A stretch of DNA of 6,795 nucleotides, taken from assembly GCA_964408185.1 (NCBI GenBank), contig CAYOYK010000092.1, positions 1-6,795 on the forward strand, read 5' to 3'. The translations under genes and the position numbers were made by a program. Shown in pieces: positions 5,953-6,795 of this stretch (the first letter of the stretch is position 1; each line of letters starts with the position of its first letter). This DNA is from CAYOYK01 sp964408185. Its GTDB lineage: Bacteria; Bacillota; Clostridia; Christensenellales; Aristaeellaceae. A model generated the notes under the pieces. That model was not told the DNA's origin and searched no databases. It saw only the letters and a program-made list of their open reading frames with translations.

Positions 5953-5980
5953 ACTTTTCTTTTCAGCTGAAAAGAAAAGT
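5953..5980. repeat. Perfect 28-bp A/T-rich palindrome
   Basis: The half-site ACTTTTCTTTTCAG is followed directly by its exact reverse complement, centred between 5966 and 5967, with no loop bases. It is strikingly A/T-rich within very G/C-rich DNA. It could be a binding site for a dimeric protein, a recombination or insertion site, or a cruciform. As a terminator it would be unusual because it lacks a spacer loop, although A/T runs occur on both sides. Confidence 0.85.
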
Positions 5981-6025
5981 AACCAAAAGAAACAGCGTGA
6001 TTGAGGCCGATCGATGGGCCAGCAT

Positions 6026-6211
6026 GCCCATCTTGTGCTACTAGCGATCGCCCAGAGGGCTTGGCTTAGACTGTTTGCACGCCTGCGGTGCCCGGCTTGG
6101 CCGAACTGCTGCCCTGCGCCAGATAACTTGTTCCTGTGCAAGGGACGGCATGCAGGCATGGTGGCCCTGCGGGGCCCTCGATTGGTTTGCCGCGCCTGCG
6201 GGCGCGGGGGG
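6026..6211. repeat. Left arm of a 186-bp inverted repeat
   Basis: It aligns without any gap to the reverse complement of 6609-6794, with about 20 mismatches in 186 positions by hand. The block 6131-6183 is identical except for nothing I could find. The arm holds TGCG-loop hairpins at 6163-6176 and 6191-6206 and a GCGATCGC palindrome at 6044-6051. No transposase or other gene lies between the arms. Mismatches cluster at 6057-6076 and 6115-6133. Confidence 0.9.
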
Positions 6212-6570
6212 AAACGCTATATTAGATTTGCTCCCTAACGTGTTTAGGGCGTAGTTACCTTGGGGAACGCGGTATTGGCTTTGTTTCCGGCGCGTCTATG
6301 GCATGTCCTCTTGGGGAACGCGGTATTGGCTTTGCTATCCCGCTTGTCTAGGGCTTGTTCTCTTGGGGAACGCCATATTCCCTTTGCTACCCCGCGTGTC
6401 TAGGGCGCAGTTGCCTTGGAGGTCGCGGTATTGGCTTTGTTTCCGGCGCGTCTATGGCATGTCCTCTTGGGGGAACGCGGTATTGGCTTTGCTCCCCCGC
6501 TTGTCTACGGCATGGTCTCTTGGGAAACGCCATATTGGCTTTACTTCCCCGCGTGTTTACGGCATTGTGC
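6207..6570. repeat. Higher-order tandem repeat: seven ~52-bp units in C-A-B-C-A-B-C order
   Basis: Units start near 6207 (C), 6260 (A), 6311 (B), 6363 (C), 6416 (A), 6467 (B) and 6520 (C), 51-53 bases each. They share a TTGGGGAACGC opening and an ATATT/GTATTGGCTTTG core. Units three apart resemble each other far more than neighbours do: both A units have TTTCCGGCGCGTCTATGGC, both B units CCGCTTGTCTA and the C units CCATATT or CTATATT. The period of the trimer is 156-157 bases. One-base length changes between units break any shared frame, so this is not a repeat protein. It fills the space between the two inverted arms. Confidence 0.85.
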
Positions 6571-6608
6571 CCACGGCACGCGGGGGTTGTTTTCGTTTTC
6601 CCCCGTAC

Positions 6609-6794
6609 CCCCCCGCGCCCGCAGGCGCGGCAAGCCAATCGAGGGCCCCGCAGGGCCACCATGCCTGCATGCCGTCCCTTGCACAGGAGCAAGACCGCTG
6701 ACGCGGGGCAGCAGTTCGGCCAAGCCGGGCACCGCAGGCGTGCTAACAATATCACGCAAGTTTTCTGGGCGATCGCTTGTAGCACAAGTTGGGC
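6609..6794. repeat. Right arm of the 186-bp inverted repeat
   Basis: Reverse complement of 6026-6211 at about 89% identity without gaps. Matching hairpins with loop CGCA are at 6614-6629 and 6644-6657. The match runs to within one base of the window end, so the arm, and the element, may continue beyond it. No coding sequence is supported here. Confidence 0.9.
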
Positions 6795-6795
6795 G

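Noticed and set aside
6044..6051. GCGATCGC as a HIP1-like signal
   Set aside because: It occurs once in each inverted arm only, so it is explained by the arm duplication.
6303..6701. Open frame across the 52-bp repeat units
   Set aside because: One-base length changes between units shift the frame, so the repeats are not conserved as protein, and no ribosome site precedes it.
6026..6794. Insertion sequence with terminal inverted repeats
   Set aside because: The interior of about 400 bases is tandem repeat with no transposase remnant, and no target-site duplication can be checked because the right end is at the window edge.

Overview
The window is high-GC DNA from an endospore-forming, Gram-positive anaerobe of the class Clostridia; I cannot place it more finely. 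Three things point there: AGGAG-type ribosome binding sites and sigma-A promoters, a three-repeat DUF3794 (SPOCS) plus LysM protein resembling the spore morphogenetic protein SipL, and a near-consensus sigma-E promoter in front of that gene. No phage, insertion sequence, CRISPR array, tRNA or rRNA gene was recognised.

Layout. 1-314 is gene-free and packed with perfect short hairpins. A textbook sigma-A promoter (315-343) then drives murA (407-1678, cell-wall precursor synthesis). Thirty-eight bases later follows a small J-domain/TPR protein (1717-2250), probably in the same operon. Next come a 36-bp tandem minisatellite (2310-2505) and a strong two-way terminator (2533-2570). That terminator also serves the convergent minus-strand gene 2585-3556, a zinc-ribbon, Gln/Gly/Tyr/Pro-rich, five-helix Yip1-like membrane protein. 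The minus-strand gene has its own TATAAT promoter (3617-3645) and is divergent from the SipL-like gene (4075-5643). The divergent spacer holds an 86-bp-period GC-rich repeat. The SipL-like gene ends at an intrinsic terminator (5702-5730).

5731-6795 has no credible gene but is highly organised. It holds a 22-bp tandem repeat, an inverted copy of the hairpin repeat seen at 14-235, an 8-bp-stem hairpin and a perfect 28-bp palindrome. After these comes a composite element with two 186-bp inverted arms (6026-6211 and 6609-6794). The arms enclose seven roughly 52-bp units in the order C-A-B-C-A-B-C, a trimeric higher-order repeat with a 156-bp period.

The genes are cell-envelope housekeeping (murA), a probable Hsp70 co-chaperone, an uncharacterised membrane protein and a sporulation coat/cortex morphogenesis factor. 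They do not form one pathway. The most unusual content is the non-coding repeat architecture on both sides of the gene block, above all the inverted-repeat/higher-order-repeat element at the right end.
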